Assembly: GCA_016748015.1 (NCBI GenBank) | Contig: JAAOMT010000096.1 | Coordinates: 453,087-517,086 of the forward strand | Length of the DNA stretch: 64,000 nt | Direction of reading: 5' to 3' | Source: Geosiphon pyriformis | Taxonomy: Eukaryota; Glomeromycota; Glomeromycetes; Archaeosporales; Geosiphonaceae | In this document: piece after piece, positions 25,379 to 36,367 of the stretch | How positions within the stretch are numbered: position 1 is the first letter of the stretch | How the letters are laid out: the number at the start of each line of letters is the position of its first letter | Notes under the pieces: model-generated | What the model was told of the DNA's origin: nothing | The model's database searches: none | What the model saw: only the letters and a program-made list of their open reading frames with translations | Position numbers and translations under genes: made by a program

Positions 25379-28300
25379 TCAGGTTGTTTGTGATATTTCT
25401 TGAGTCGCATACTATGAACAGGACAATTATTAAAGATTGTTCCAGATTGATCTTGAAGAATATAAGAACTATTGTTCAAAACTTTGTTGACTATAAAGGG
25501 ATTTTTCCACTGGCTAGAGAATTTATCACCATAAACATTGTCTCTGTTTGAGCAGTATTCCAAAACTAAGTCACCAACACTTAAAAAAAGTGTTTTATAA
25601 GTTTTCTTTTTTTTAAGCTTTTCTTGGAACTGTTTTATCTTTTCAAAGACAATTATTCGTGCTTTTACAAGTGAGTCAAAAATGGTACCAAGTCTTCTTT
25701 GCAAAATGTCTTTGTAATTTTCTATTGTGATCTCTTCAAAGAGTATTGTCTCAATATCAGTTTTTATTGGTAATGTTGCCATTCATCTATAGTGCAGATA
25801 AAAAGGTTTATAACTTGTTATGTCATAATTCACAGTTCTATAAGCAAACAAAGCTAAAGGCAGTACTTTGTTCCATAAGTTTGTTTCTTTACTTGTTTTG
25901 GCTAGGGTTTCACACAGTGTTCTATTAAAACGTTCCACTAGGTTATTTGTTTGGGAGTGATAAGGGGAAGAAAGTTTGTAACATATTCTCATTTTTCTAC
26001 AAAGTTCTTCAACCAGTGTACTAAGAAAAACTCTTCCTCTATCAGATAATAGTTCTTTAGAGCAGCCATGATAACAAATAATATCTTCATAAATGAAATT
26101 GGCTATTGAGACTGCTATTTGATCTGGGGTGGCTCTTGCTTTTACCCACTTTGTAAGATAGTCGGTAGCTGTGATGATGTATCTGTTGCCATCAGGAGTT
26201 ATTGTTAAAGGTCCAACAATATCTATACCAATTCTGTCAAATGGTTAACCAACAGAGATTGAATGAATATCTTCTTTACGATTGGGTTTTTCTCTTCTTT
26301 GGCAGGTATTACAGATTTTAATGTATTCAGCAATGTCTTTTCCCAAAGTAGGTCAATAATAGTGAGCTAAGGTTTTCTGAATTGTTTTTATTTTTTCAAA
26401 GTGTCCAGTTAATGGATCAGTGTGCATATTGTAGATCACAATTTCTCTTTCTTCAAATCTTATGACTCTTTGGGAGCAGTCAGGATCTTTTCTGTTTCTT
26501 TTGTATAACTAGTTCTGGCAGATCAAATAGAAATTTGATTGTTTGCATAAATGTTCTCTTTGTTGTCGAGTGTAGTCTAGTGGGTATTGTCCTTTACCCA
26601 AAAATTTCATTAAGGCAGAGTAGTTGTCCAAGTCCATTATTGTGTTTGTTTGTGGGAGAGTTACTAATAATTAGTTTTGGTTTGGTTTGAGGTGATTGTA
26701 CTGTTACTTGGTGGTAAGTCTGGAGAGAGTGTTGGCATTTTGATGATTAGCTCCTTTGTGATGTTAAATATCATAGTCGAATTTGTCCAAGTGAAGTATC
26801 CAGTGAGTTATCCATTTGTGTTCTAGCTTCTTTTTGTTGCACAACCAAACCAAAGCTTAGTGATCTGTTACTACCAGGAATTTGGCACCAAAAAAATATT
26901 TGTTCCAATAACTAGTAGCCCATATTACTGCCAGACATTCTTGTTCAGTCATCAAGTAGTTTTGCTCTGTTGGTGAGAGAGTTCTACTGGCATATGCTAT
27001 GGCATGTTCTTTGCCATCTTCATCTTTCTGAGATAAAACAGCTCCAAGTCCATAGCCAGATATATCAGTGTGGAGGATGAAAGATTGATCTAGATCAGGT
27101 TGCTTTAGAATTGGTTCAGTAACTAGTTTTTCCTTTAGAGTTTCAAAAGCTTTTTGTTGGTGTGTGCCCCAATGGTAATTGACGTTTTTTCTGAGTAGCT
27201 GATTAAGTGGAGCAGCTATTTTAGAGAAATCCTTGACAAATTTGTGATAATAAGAAACCAAATCAAAGAAAGAGCATAGTTCATGAACATTCATTGGTTG
27301 TCTAATGTTCTGGATTTTTTCAACCTTAGCTGAATCAGGAAAAATTCCATCTTTTGTGATAAGATAACCAAAGAATTGGGTGGATTGTCTTCTAAAGAAA
27401 GATTTGATCGAATTGATCTTGAGACCTGCATTTATGAGAAGATCAAAAACTTTTTGCAAATGTATAAGGTGTTCATTTCAGGTTTTTGAATACACCATTA
27501 TATCGTCCAGATAGACCAAAACAAAGTTTTCTTTCACTGATTCAAATACTTTATCCATTAAGCATTGAAAAGTGGGAGGGGCATTAGTAAGACCAAAAGA
27601 CATGACTGTAAATTCATAGGTGCCATACTTGGTGATGAAGGCAGTTTTTTTTCTGCTTTCTGGATCCATCTCTACTTGCCAGAATTCAGCAATTAAGTCA
27701 ATAGTTGAGAAGAAAGCAGCATCTTTGAATTGGTCTAACATTGCATCAATCTTGGGAAGTGGGTACATGTTTCTTTCAGTGATGGTATTTAATTGGCAAT
27801 AGTCAACACAAAAGCATAGGGTTCCATCTTTCTTGGATACTACTACAACTGGAAAAGCCCATTTACTCTTGGTTTTTTGTATGAATCTAAGTTCTTTCAT
27901 CTGGTTTATCTCTTTTTTGATAAACTCATCATTGTGCCGATTGGATTGATATGGCTTCAAATGGATGGGACAAGTTTTTCTGGTGGTGATAGTGTGTTGT
28001 ATCACATAAGTTCATCCAGAAGTATCACTTTTTTTTGAGATAACTGGGCTATTTCTAGCCAACAGATTTTTAATGTCTATCTTTCTTTCTTCTGGGGAGA
28101 GTTCTCTTTGTTCTACAACTAGTGATTGGATTTTAGGTGGTTCATTCTCAAAGAACTTCTGTACTTCTTTTAATTTTTCTTTTGGTATTAAACTGATTGG
28201 TTTCCAATCTTTGTAATAGATCAGACAGGATTTGTATTTATCACTTGGAGAATACAAGGGTTGATTGCACCAGCACCAGGCATAAGGACCATGCCACCAA

Positions 28301-29397
28301 TAATGGTACTTGGTTTTCTTGCTAGGCTTCTGGTCAAAAATTCTTCTTAGGATATTATAGTAGGGCCAGCAGATCAGCTTGCCATTTACAATAATTTCTT
28401 TTCTGTTAGCTTTGACATTGTCCAGTAGCTTGCCATTGCTGGTAAAGATGGTATAGGCAAGTTTAGCAGTTTCTTTTTGTTCCTCTTGTTCTTCTTCATC
28501 ATCACTTTCTTCATCATCTGATTCCTCTGATTGTTCTTCTTCCTGATTCTGTTTTGGTGTTAGAGAGGTTATCCAGTAGTGACACTTAACCATAATGGGC
28601 TTCTTACCACATCTGATGGTTAGCTCACAAAGTTCATAGTCAAGTAATGCTTTGGCTTTCTTGAGCCATTCATTTCCAACAATAATAGTGTATTCCTTGA
28701 CTTCAGAAACTTCCATGTCAGTTTCAATGCTGATACCATTGATATGGACAGGAATAGCTTTGGTTATGCCCAGATTTTTCTTCTTGTCACCATGTACATT
28801 GGTCATTGGTTGGGTGGAAGGTTCATCAATCTTTCTCCCAATTGCTTCCAAAAAGTGTTTGGCAATGACACTAACAGATGATCCACTGTCCAAGATCAAG
28901 TCAATGAAATAGCCAGTCACTTGGGCTTTGCAAATTAATGAGGTGACATTGCTGTTGTCAACAAGTCCAGCTTGGCAAGGGCATTTAATGGTTTTTGGTG
29001 TTTTCTTCTTGGGAATTAGAGATTTGCGGAGATCTTTTCTGAATTGTGGGTGAGTTATTAGTTGACCAAAAGTAATATGTGCAGGAGTTTCCATGAGATC
29101 TTTGACAACAAAATAAGGACCAGATTTTTGTACTATTTCTGGGGGTTTCAACTTTGGAAAATTCTTAAAAACTTTAGTTTTTGGTGGTTTATTATTATCA
29201 GCAGTTGATGTGGATGGTTTATTTGGATCTAAAACGAAATCAACCTTGGCTTTCTTCTTTTTTTTTGTTGATTCTAAGATGTTGATTGCTAGTTTATCTA
29301 TGTTATAGTCATCATCAGTTAAGTTAAAAGCATAAAAAGGGTTTTCTTCTGGTTGGCTTGCATTCTCATCTTTTGGAGATGTGCCTACCAGTTTAAA
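25324..29397 (-). pseudogene. Element A pol: protease-RT-RNase H-integrase
   Basis: One continuous frame broken by a few stops. Order on the minus strand: protease with L-I-L-D-S-G-S-S and catalytic Asp (about 28,885), an acidic Glu/Asp-rich linker (about 28,480-28,540), RT (27,478-28,300; R-x-C-V-D-Y then Y-L-D-D-I-M-V-Y-S at about 27,490), RNase H (26,857-27,200; H-T-D, T-E-Q-E, V-T-D), and integrase. Integrase has an HHCC finger, T-A-T-D-Y-L, L-L-S-D-R-G and L-V-E-R-F-N-R-T (about 25,324-26,500). Several stops are TGA where B or relatives have Trp (for example 27,478). Unlike E2/E3 there is no dUTPase and integrase is fused in frame with RT. Confidence 0.8.
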
Positions 29398-30880
29398 GGC
29401 TGGTAAACTGTGGCTTCAACTAGGGGATTCTCTCCAAAGAAATTGATGTTGGCATGATTGGGTCTTTGATTGGAGGTGTTGTTGTTATTGATTCTGTTGT
29501 TCTGGTTGTCATTGTTTCTAGGAACTGGAGAAGGCAAAAAAGGATTGTTGCAATCTCTGGAGAAATGTCCAGTTAATTCACATCTATAACACACAGGAAG
29601 GCCACGATTTTGCTGTCTTTGGTAAGGAGGTTGCTGGGGCTGATTAAAACAGTTTTCAAATCTGGGTCTTTGTGGTTGCTGGTTATCTCTAATAGCCAAG
29701 CAAGATTTGCTGTAAGTCTATCTATTAATTGTTCATTTGGATTTTGTGTCTGGACAGCAAAAAAAGTAGCAGCCATTTGAGGAGTAGGAGCCATAACAGG
29801 AGCAGGAGCAAAAACTGGAAGTGTGGATCTCAAATGCATTCTTTGATTGTCTTTAATTCTTTGGGCAAATTCAATGGCCATATCCATGGTGGAATTATCT
29901 TTTAAAACCAAGAGAGGCCAAAGAGCATATGATAAATCAGTTCTTAATCCTTTTGTGAAGAAGTGGATTTTTTGCTCTTCAGTTCAGTTTCTACCAGAGT
30001 CTACATGCTTGATGAGTTTTCTGATTGCTTTGGCATATTCAGTCACAACTTCACCAGAATCTTGGGTTTTTTTTTTTAATTCCATATGCCATTTGGATAT
30101 TAAGATGAGAGTTCTGAATTTGTTTTCAAACCAGGTAGTGAAAAAGGTGTTGCTTTCTCCAATATTTGCTGGGGTCCATCTAACAATTTTTTGTTGAGCA
30201 CCAGCATTGGTTTCTTGTAAAAACCAGATAGCAGGAGAGCCTTGGAGGTAGCCACCAATGATTTGAAACTTGTATTCATCATCATACTGGTTTGCAGTGG
30301 CTGCTCTTTCAAAATTGTTTAACCATTCAATTAGATCTTGGACATTACTTTTAAATAGGGGTAGTGGAGTGTTGTTTCTTCACCCCAAAGCAGTTTGTAT
30401 GCCTTAGAGGGTGGCCAGAATGTTTGCTTGCATGGGGTCTTGGGCCATTGGTTCAGGGGTTACTGTTTGAGTGGAATGTTCTAATTCACTTAAAAAAAGA
30501 TCAAAAATAAGAGCAGTTTGGTAACTTTCTTCTTTTGTTTCAAGAGGAGTTATAGTTGATTGGTGAGCAGCAACCCAAATGTGTATTTGGTGATTTAATA
30601 TTCGAAATCAAAGGGCTGTTGTGTGAAAGTTGTGGAGTATAAAAGCTAATTGATGCTATTATTTCTTTCTTTAAAGTTGTCTTCAAAATAAGCTTGGTCA
30701 AAGTAATAAGTTGTATATGCTGTATAGGTTTCAGTGAGTGCTTGTTTAGGAACCAGTTCCAAAAGTTTTAGAATTGTCTACTGGATTGTTCTTCAAGGGG
30801 GAAGCAGATCAAGCAGGAGGGCAGAGGATTAAGTTCAATGAAATCTAGGTCATTTTTGTTGTGTACTGCAAAGTATTCTT
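29385..30880 (-). pseudogene. Element A gag
   Basis: The capsid frame contains W-H-M-E-L-K-K (near 30,085), E-Y-A-K-A-I-R-K-L-I-K-H and D-L-S-Y-A-L-W-P, followed by a Gln/Pro-rich tail with an intact zinc knuckle C-Y-R-C-E-L-T-G-H-F-S-R-D-C (near 29,580). Compared with B, roughly 20-30 bp are missing around 29,695-29,705, which shifts the frame between capsid and nucleocapsid. One Trp codon (R-N-W-T-E) is TGA. The frame ends N-W-TAG right after the frameshift heptamer. The start is unclear. The longer open frame at 30,100-30,312 is a shadow. Confidence 0.7.
29391..29397 (-). promoter_or_regulatory. -1 frameshift heptamer T TTA AAC (element A)
   Basis: In the gag frame the sequence reads CC T TTA AAC TGG TAG, a classical X XXY YYZ slippery site one codon before the gag stop. 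A -1 slip gives the pol frame (L-V-G-T-S-P-K) exactly. It is conserved in B. Confidence 0.75.
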
Positions 30881-30944
30881 CTGATTGCTATGGCAGATAT
30901 AAGTAATCACCCATACAATAAGAGAATAAGTGAATTTTGACAAC

Positions 30945-30960
30945 CTCACAGAGAGCACCA
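30945..30960 (-). other. Putative primer-binding site of element A
   Basis: The minus strand reads TAAAAG then TGGTGCTCTCTGTGAG after the LTR end. The TGGTGCTCTC core equals that of E3. Confidence 0.5.
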
Positions 30961-30966
30961 CTTTTA

Positions 30967-31621
30967 TGTTATGGATTGGAGTAACAAGCTAATGGATAGC
31001 AAAGAAGAACAGGATTGTAGGGTGATGGAAATAATCAAAGGGAATTTTAACTTTAAAGAGTAAATTGAATGAGTATGGATTCAATGTGCGAGATCAGTCT
31101 CATAAAATATCTCAGTTGCTATTCTTTTCAAAGATAACTGGGGAATTTGAAAGTAGAGGGATAGTCCATACTGTCAACAATTGATCACCACTAGTATAAT
31201 TCTATGCCTCACATCAGCACTCTTAGAATTCAATATCAGGTATCAACTTGTGCTTTTCAATCACGTTTATTCAAATAATCTTCAAATGCTACAATTATAT
31301 ATGTCAGGAAAAGGCCAACAAGTAATCTTTTATCCTAAAATGTTCGGATACTTGAAGATAAGGAAAAAGAAATTAGTAATAAGAGAGTAATTAAGATGAA
31401 AGTTGTTATTTTTATTTATTTGATTCTTGTCTGAGAGATGATTTTCTACAGCTAAGAGACTCATTGCTTATATAGCTATTAAAAGTGGTCAATAACCAGG
31501 TCAACAATTAGGTCAATGATCAGGTCAATGATCACTATCTAAAAATAGAGTGGCTAATTATATGACATCAGTGACTAATACATGTGATAACTAATAAAAA
31601 TTATGAGTTTCAACTGTAACA
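30967..31621 (-). repeat. LTR2: shared middle LTR of A and B (655 bp)
   Basis: On the plus strand it runs TGTTATGG to TGTAACA. It has the same length as LTR3 and the stretches compared differ from it only by a few transitions, while LTR1 is clearly more diverged. It serves as 5' LTR of A and 3' LTR of B. Confidence 0.85.
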
Positions 31622-32343
31622 TTATCTTCTCCAAAGAAATTGAGCTCCAGTGAAATCAAGTTATTTATAGGGTATTTTAATTGAAGAGTTTTGTCTAACT
31701 CAAAACTAACTAGTTTGTTGAAGTCTTTTGTGGATAGAGTATATAGTACTTGAGACAAAATAAGCTTTGTATCTAAGAGACCAAATTTTTGTATAAGAGT
31801 TTTGGTTCTTTTTGCAATAGTCAAAACTCTTAGGACATCTAAACATATAATGCCCAAAATTTCCACTTGTATCTTAGAAGTTGTTTTCTTTATGAGCTTT
31901 ATTTCTTCTATGATTTTACCAAGATGACCATAGAGTTCTAGTTGTCTTCCATATGACAAGTTTTTGTCTATGGGCAAGATTTCCTTAATCGTTTTTCCAA
32001 TTGTTATGGAAGATATAAGTATTGCTGCTGTTTTGCTTTCCAGCAAATACTTATTCATTTTGCTACCAATTCTTTCTCTTCTGGTAGTGGTTTTCTTTAG
32101 TCTAATAACAGTATGTGTTCCACTGTTATCAGTTATGGTGGTTTGTTTTCCAATGGTCAGAGTAGCATTTGGATAATTTTTAATCCAGTACTTATAGAGA
32201 GTGTAGAAAGTGTTTTGAATGTTTTGATCTAAAAAATAATTATTCATATCGATCAAAAATACCTCTGTTTTGGGAATGGTGCATTTATTTATATCTGATT
32301 TTTGTTGATCATTTGGGTCAGTATTACCACAACAGGTAACCAA
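31591..32343 (-). CDS. Element B ORF3, intact 250-aa protein of unknown function
   Basis: The best preserved ORF3: an uninterrupted frame of about 250 codons following and overlapping the integrase end in another frame. There is no ATG at its opening, so translation would need a frameshift, splicing or an internal start. It is basic, with a T-T-T-R-R-E-R-I-G-S-K patch, an I-L-P-I-D-K-N-L-S-Y-G-R-Q-L-E-L-Y-G-H block and an acidic end (F-G-E-D-N). No signal peptide, membrane span or cysteine array is visible. The last ten or so codons and the TAG lie inside LTR2, so the LTR supplies the C-terminus, as in E3. I do not recognise the family. Confidence 0.6.
   Translation of the reverse strand: MVTCCGNTDPNDQQKSDINKCTIPKTEVFLIDMNNYFLDQNIQNTFYTLYKYWIKNYPNATLTIGKQTTITDNSGTHTVIRLKKTTTRRERIGSKMNKYLLESKTAAILISSITIGKTIKEILPIDKNLSYGRQLELYGHLGKIIEEIKLIKKTTSKIQVEILGIICLDVLRVLTIAKRTKTLIQKFGLLDTKLILSQVLYTLSTKDFNKLVSFELDKTLQLKYPINNLISLELNFFGEDNVTVETHNFY
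31622..31634 (-). other. Polypurine tract of element B
   Basis: The minus strand reads GGAGAAGATAA directly before the 3' LTR. The equivalent sits next to LTR1 (24,657-24,668). E3 has GAGGAGATTA in the same place. Confidence 0.55.
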
Positions 32344-35300
32344 TCAGGTCATTTGTGATATTTCTTGAGTCGTGTGCCATGAACAGGACGATCATTGAAG
32401 ATTGTTCTATATTGATCTTGTAAGATATAAGAACCATTGTTCAAAACTTTGTTGACTATAAAGGGTCCTTTTCACTGGCTAGAGAATTTATCACCATAGA
32501 CATTGTTTTTGTCTAAACGGTATTCTAAAACTAAGTCACCAACACTTAAGGAAAGTGTTTTATATGTTTTCTTTTTCTTAAGCTTCTCTTGGAATTGTTT
32601 TATCTTTTCAAAGACAATTATCTGTGCTTCTACAAATGAGTCAAGAATGGTACCAAGTCTTCTTTGCAAAATGTTTTTGTAATTCCCTATTGTTATTTCT
32701 TCAAAGAGTATTGTCTCAATGTCAGTTTCTATTGGTAGGGTTGCCATTTGTCCATAGAATAGATAAAAGGGTTCATAACTTGTTATGTCATGATTTACAG
32801 TTCTATAAGCAAACAAAGCTGAAGACAGTACTTTGTTTCATAAGTTTGTTTCTTCACTTGTTTTGGCTAGAGTTTCACATAGTGTTCTATTAAAACGTTT
32901 TACTAGGCCATTTGTTTGGGGGTGATAAGAGAAAAGAAGTTTGTGATGTATTCCCATTTTTCTGCAAAGTTCTTCAACAAGTGTACTGAGAAAAGCTCTT
33001 CCTCTGTCAAATAAAAGTTCTTTGGGGCAGCCATGACAATAAATGATATCTTCATAAATGAAATTGGCTATTGAGACTGCTGTTTGGTCTGGAGTGGCTC
33101 TTGCTTCTACTCACTTTGTAAGATAGTCGGTAGCTGTGATAATGTATCTGTTACCATTAGGAGTTATTGTTAAAGATCCAACAATATCTATACCAATTCT
33201 GTCAAAGGGTTGACCAACAGAGATTGTATAGATATCTTCTTTTGTGATTGGGTTTTCCTCTTCTTTGGCAGATATCACAGGTTTTGATGTATTCAGCAAT
33301 GTTTTTTCCCAAGATAGGCCAATAATAGCGAGCTAGAGTTTTCTGAATTGTTTTTGTTTTTTCAAAGTGTCTAGCTAATGGATCAGTATGCATATTGTAG
33401 ATCACAATTTCTCTTTCTTCAAATCTGATGACTCTCTGGGGGCAGTCAGGATCTTTTCTATTTCTTTTATAAAGTTGGTTCTGGCAAATCAAATAGAAAT
33501 TTGATTGTTTGCGCAAATGTTCTCTTTGTTGTCATGTGTATTTCGGTGGGTATTGTTCTTTACCCAAAAATTCCATTAAGGCAGAGTAATTGTCCAAGTC
33601 CATTATCATGTTTGTCAAAAAGGGGGGGGCAATTACTAATAATTAAGTTGGTTTTGTTTGAGAGGATTGTTCTGTCACTGGATGATAAGTCTGGAGAGAG
33701 CATCAGCATTTTGATGATTAGCTCCTTTGCAATGTTGAATATCATAGTCGAATTCATCTAAGTGGAATATCCAGCAAGTTATCCATTTGTGTTCTAGCCT
33801 CTTTTTGTTGTGCAGCCAAACCAAAGCTTGGTAATCTGTTACTACCAAAAACTTCACACCAAAAAGATACTTGCTTCAGTAACTGGTAGACTATACTACT
33901 GCTAAGCATTCTTGTTCAATAACTGAATAGTTCTGTTCTGCTGGGGAAGAAGTTCTACTGGCACAGGCTATGGCATGTTCTTTGCCATCTTCATCTTTCT
34001 GGGAGAGAACAGCACCAAGTCCAAAGCCAGATGCATTAGTGTGGAGGATAAAAAGTCAATTTAGATTAGGTTGCTTGAGGATAGGTTCTGTAACCAGTTT
34101 TTCCTTTAAAGTTTCAAAGGCTTTTTGCTAATATGTTCCCCAATGGTAATTGACATTTTTCCTGAGTAGCTGATTGAGAAGAGAGGTGATTTTGGAGAAA
34201 TCCTTGACAAATTTGCGATAATAAGAGGCCAAACCAAGAAAAGAGCATAGTTCATGAATATTCATTAGTTGTTTGATGTTTTGGACTTTTTCAACTTTGG
34301 CTGGGTCAGGAAAAATTCCATCTTTTGTAATAAGATAACCAAGGAACTGGGTGGATTGTCTTCCAAAGAAAGATTTGATTGGGTTGATCTTAAGGCCAGC
34401 ATTTCTGAGGAGATCAAAAACCTTTTGCAAATGTTCCAGGTGTTCATCTCAGATTTTTGAGTATACCATTATGTCATCCAAATAGACTAGAACAAAGTTT
34501 TTTTTGACTGATTCAAATACTTTATCCATTAAGCTTTGAAAAGTGGAAGGGGCATTGGTAAGACCAAAAGGCATGACTGTGAATTCATAAGTGCTATACT
34601 TGGTGATGAAGGCAGTTTTCTTTCTGCTTTCTGGATCCATCTCTACTTGCCAGAATCCAGTAGTTAAGTCAATAGTTGAGAAGAAAACAGCATCTTTGAA
34701 TTGGTCTAACATTGCATCAATCTTGGGAAGTGGGTACATGTCTCTTTCAGTAATGGCATTTAATTGGTGATAATCAACACAGAAGCATAGTGTTCTACCT
34801 TTCTTGAATACCACTACAATTGAGAAAGCCCATTCACTCTTGGTTTCTTGTATAAATCCAAGTTTTTTTATCTGGTTTATCTCTTTCTTGATAAACTCAT
34901 CATTGTGCCGATTGGATTTATAAGGCTTCAAATAGATGGGTCGAATTTCTCTGGTGGTGATAGTGTGTTGTATCACATGAATATGTCCAGGGGTATCACC
35001 TTCTTTGTAGATAACTGGGCTATTTCTAGCTAGCAAATTTTCAATGTCTATTTTTTTTTCTTCTGAGGAGGGTTCTTTTTGTTCTACAACCAGTAATTGG
35101 ATCTCAGGTGGTTTATTCTCAAAGAACTTCTGTACTTCTTTCAATTCTTCTTTGAGTATCAAACTGATTGGTTCCCAATCTCTGTAATAGATCAGGCATG
35201 ATTTGCATTCATTGCTTGAAAAATACAAGGGTTTGTTGCACCAACACTGGGCACAAGAACCATGCCACCAAAAACTGTATTTGGCTTTCTTGCCAGGTTT

Positions 35301-36367
35301 TCTTTCAAGGTTCTTCTAAGAATATCATAATACGGCCAGCAGATTAGCTTGCCATTTACAATAATTCCTTCTTTATCTGCTTTAACATTGTCCAGTAGTT
35401 TGCCATTGTTGGTGAAGGTGGTATAAGTGAGTTCAGCAGTTTCTTCTTGTTCTTTTTGTTCTTCTTTTTTATCACTCTCTTCATCATCTGATTCATCTGA
35501 TTGTTCTTTTTTTTGGTTTTGTTTGGGTACTAAGGGAGTTGTCCAATGGTGACACTTAACCATAATGGGTTTTTCACCACATCTGATGGTTAATTCACAA
35601 AGTTCATAATCAAGCAAAGCTTTTGCTTTCTTAAGCCATTCATTGTCAACAATGATGGTGTATTCCTTGGCTTCAGAAACTTCCATGTCAGTTTCAATGC
35701 TGATTCTATTGATGCAGACAGGAACAGCTTTGGCAATACCCAGTCCTTTCTTTTTGTCACCATGTATGTTGGTCATTGGTCTGGTGGAAGATTCATCAAT
35801 CTTTCTACCAATTGCTTCCAAGAAGTGTTTGGCAATGACACTAACAGATGATCTACTGTCCAGAATTAAGTCAATGAAGTATCCAGCCACTTGGGCTTTA
35901 CAAATTAGAGAGGTGACATTGCTGTTGTCAGCAAGTCCAGCTTGGCAAGGGCACTTGTTGGTTTTTGGTGTCTTCTTCTTTGGGATCAAGGATTTGTGAA
36001 GATCTTTTTTGAACTGTGGGTGGGTTATTAACTGGCCAAAGGTAATATGTGCTGGGGTTTCCATGAGATCTTTGACAATGGAATAGGGTCCAGATTTTTG
36101 TACAATTTCTGAAGGTTCCAACTTTGGAGGATTCTTAAAGACTTTAGCCTTTGGTGGCTTATTGTTATCAGTGGCAGATGTTAAGACTTTGTTGGGGTCT
36201 AGAACGAAATCAACCTTGGCTTTCTTCTTCTTTCTGGTTGGTTCTGAGGTGTTGATTGCTAGTTCATCCATGTTATGGTCATTATTAGTTAAGTTAAAAA
36301 CATAAAAAGGGTTTTCTTCTGGTTGGCTTGTACTCTTACCCTTTAGAGGTGCACCTACTAGTTTAAA
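32280..36367 (-). pseudogene. Element B pol: protease-RT-RNase H-integrase
   Basis: Colinear with A. Protease (about 35,850) reads L-I-L-D-S-R-S-S. The RT part (34,449-35,228) carries C-V-D-Y-H-Q-L-N and Y-L-D-D-I-M-V-Y-S. RNase H and connection lie at about 33,675-34,430, and integrase at about 32,472-33,516 with the HHCC finger (H-T-D-P-L-A-R-H and C-D-I-C-Q-R-R). Breaks: a 1-nt deletion near 35,310 separates protease and RT frames, and a 1-nt insertion near 33,243 splits integrase. TGA replaces Trp near 34,449, 33,113, 32,474 and 32,840; TAG replaces Trp near 33,890. Confidence 0.8.

Larger units (their letters stand above)
23934..31621 (-). mobile_element. Ty3/gypsy element A (left member of tandem)
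   Basis: Minus-strand retrotransposon running from LTR2 (5', shared) to LTR1 (3'). It contains a primer-binding site, gag, a -1 frameshift site, protease-RT-RNase H-integrase in one frame, and ORF3. RT (Y-L-D-D), protease (L-I-L-D-S-G-S-S) and the integrase D,D,E residues look intact, but stop codons and a gag deletion break it. It is inserted in the 3' part of E2. The outer flanks of the tandem are GTAC (23,930-23,933) and CTAC (38,618-38,621), not a perfect duplication. Confidence 0.85.

Noticed and set aside
28652-28912. Plus-strand frames antisense to A and B pol (also 35,643-35,999 and 29,847-30,197)
   Set aside because: They are antisense shadows of well-supported protease and gag frames and show no domain.
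30100-30312. Minus-strand 70-codon frame in element A
   Set aside because: It is a shadow; the gag capsid frame matching element B runs in another phase.
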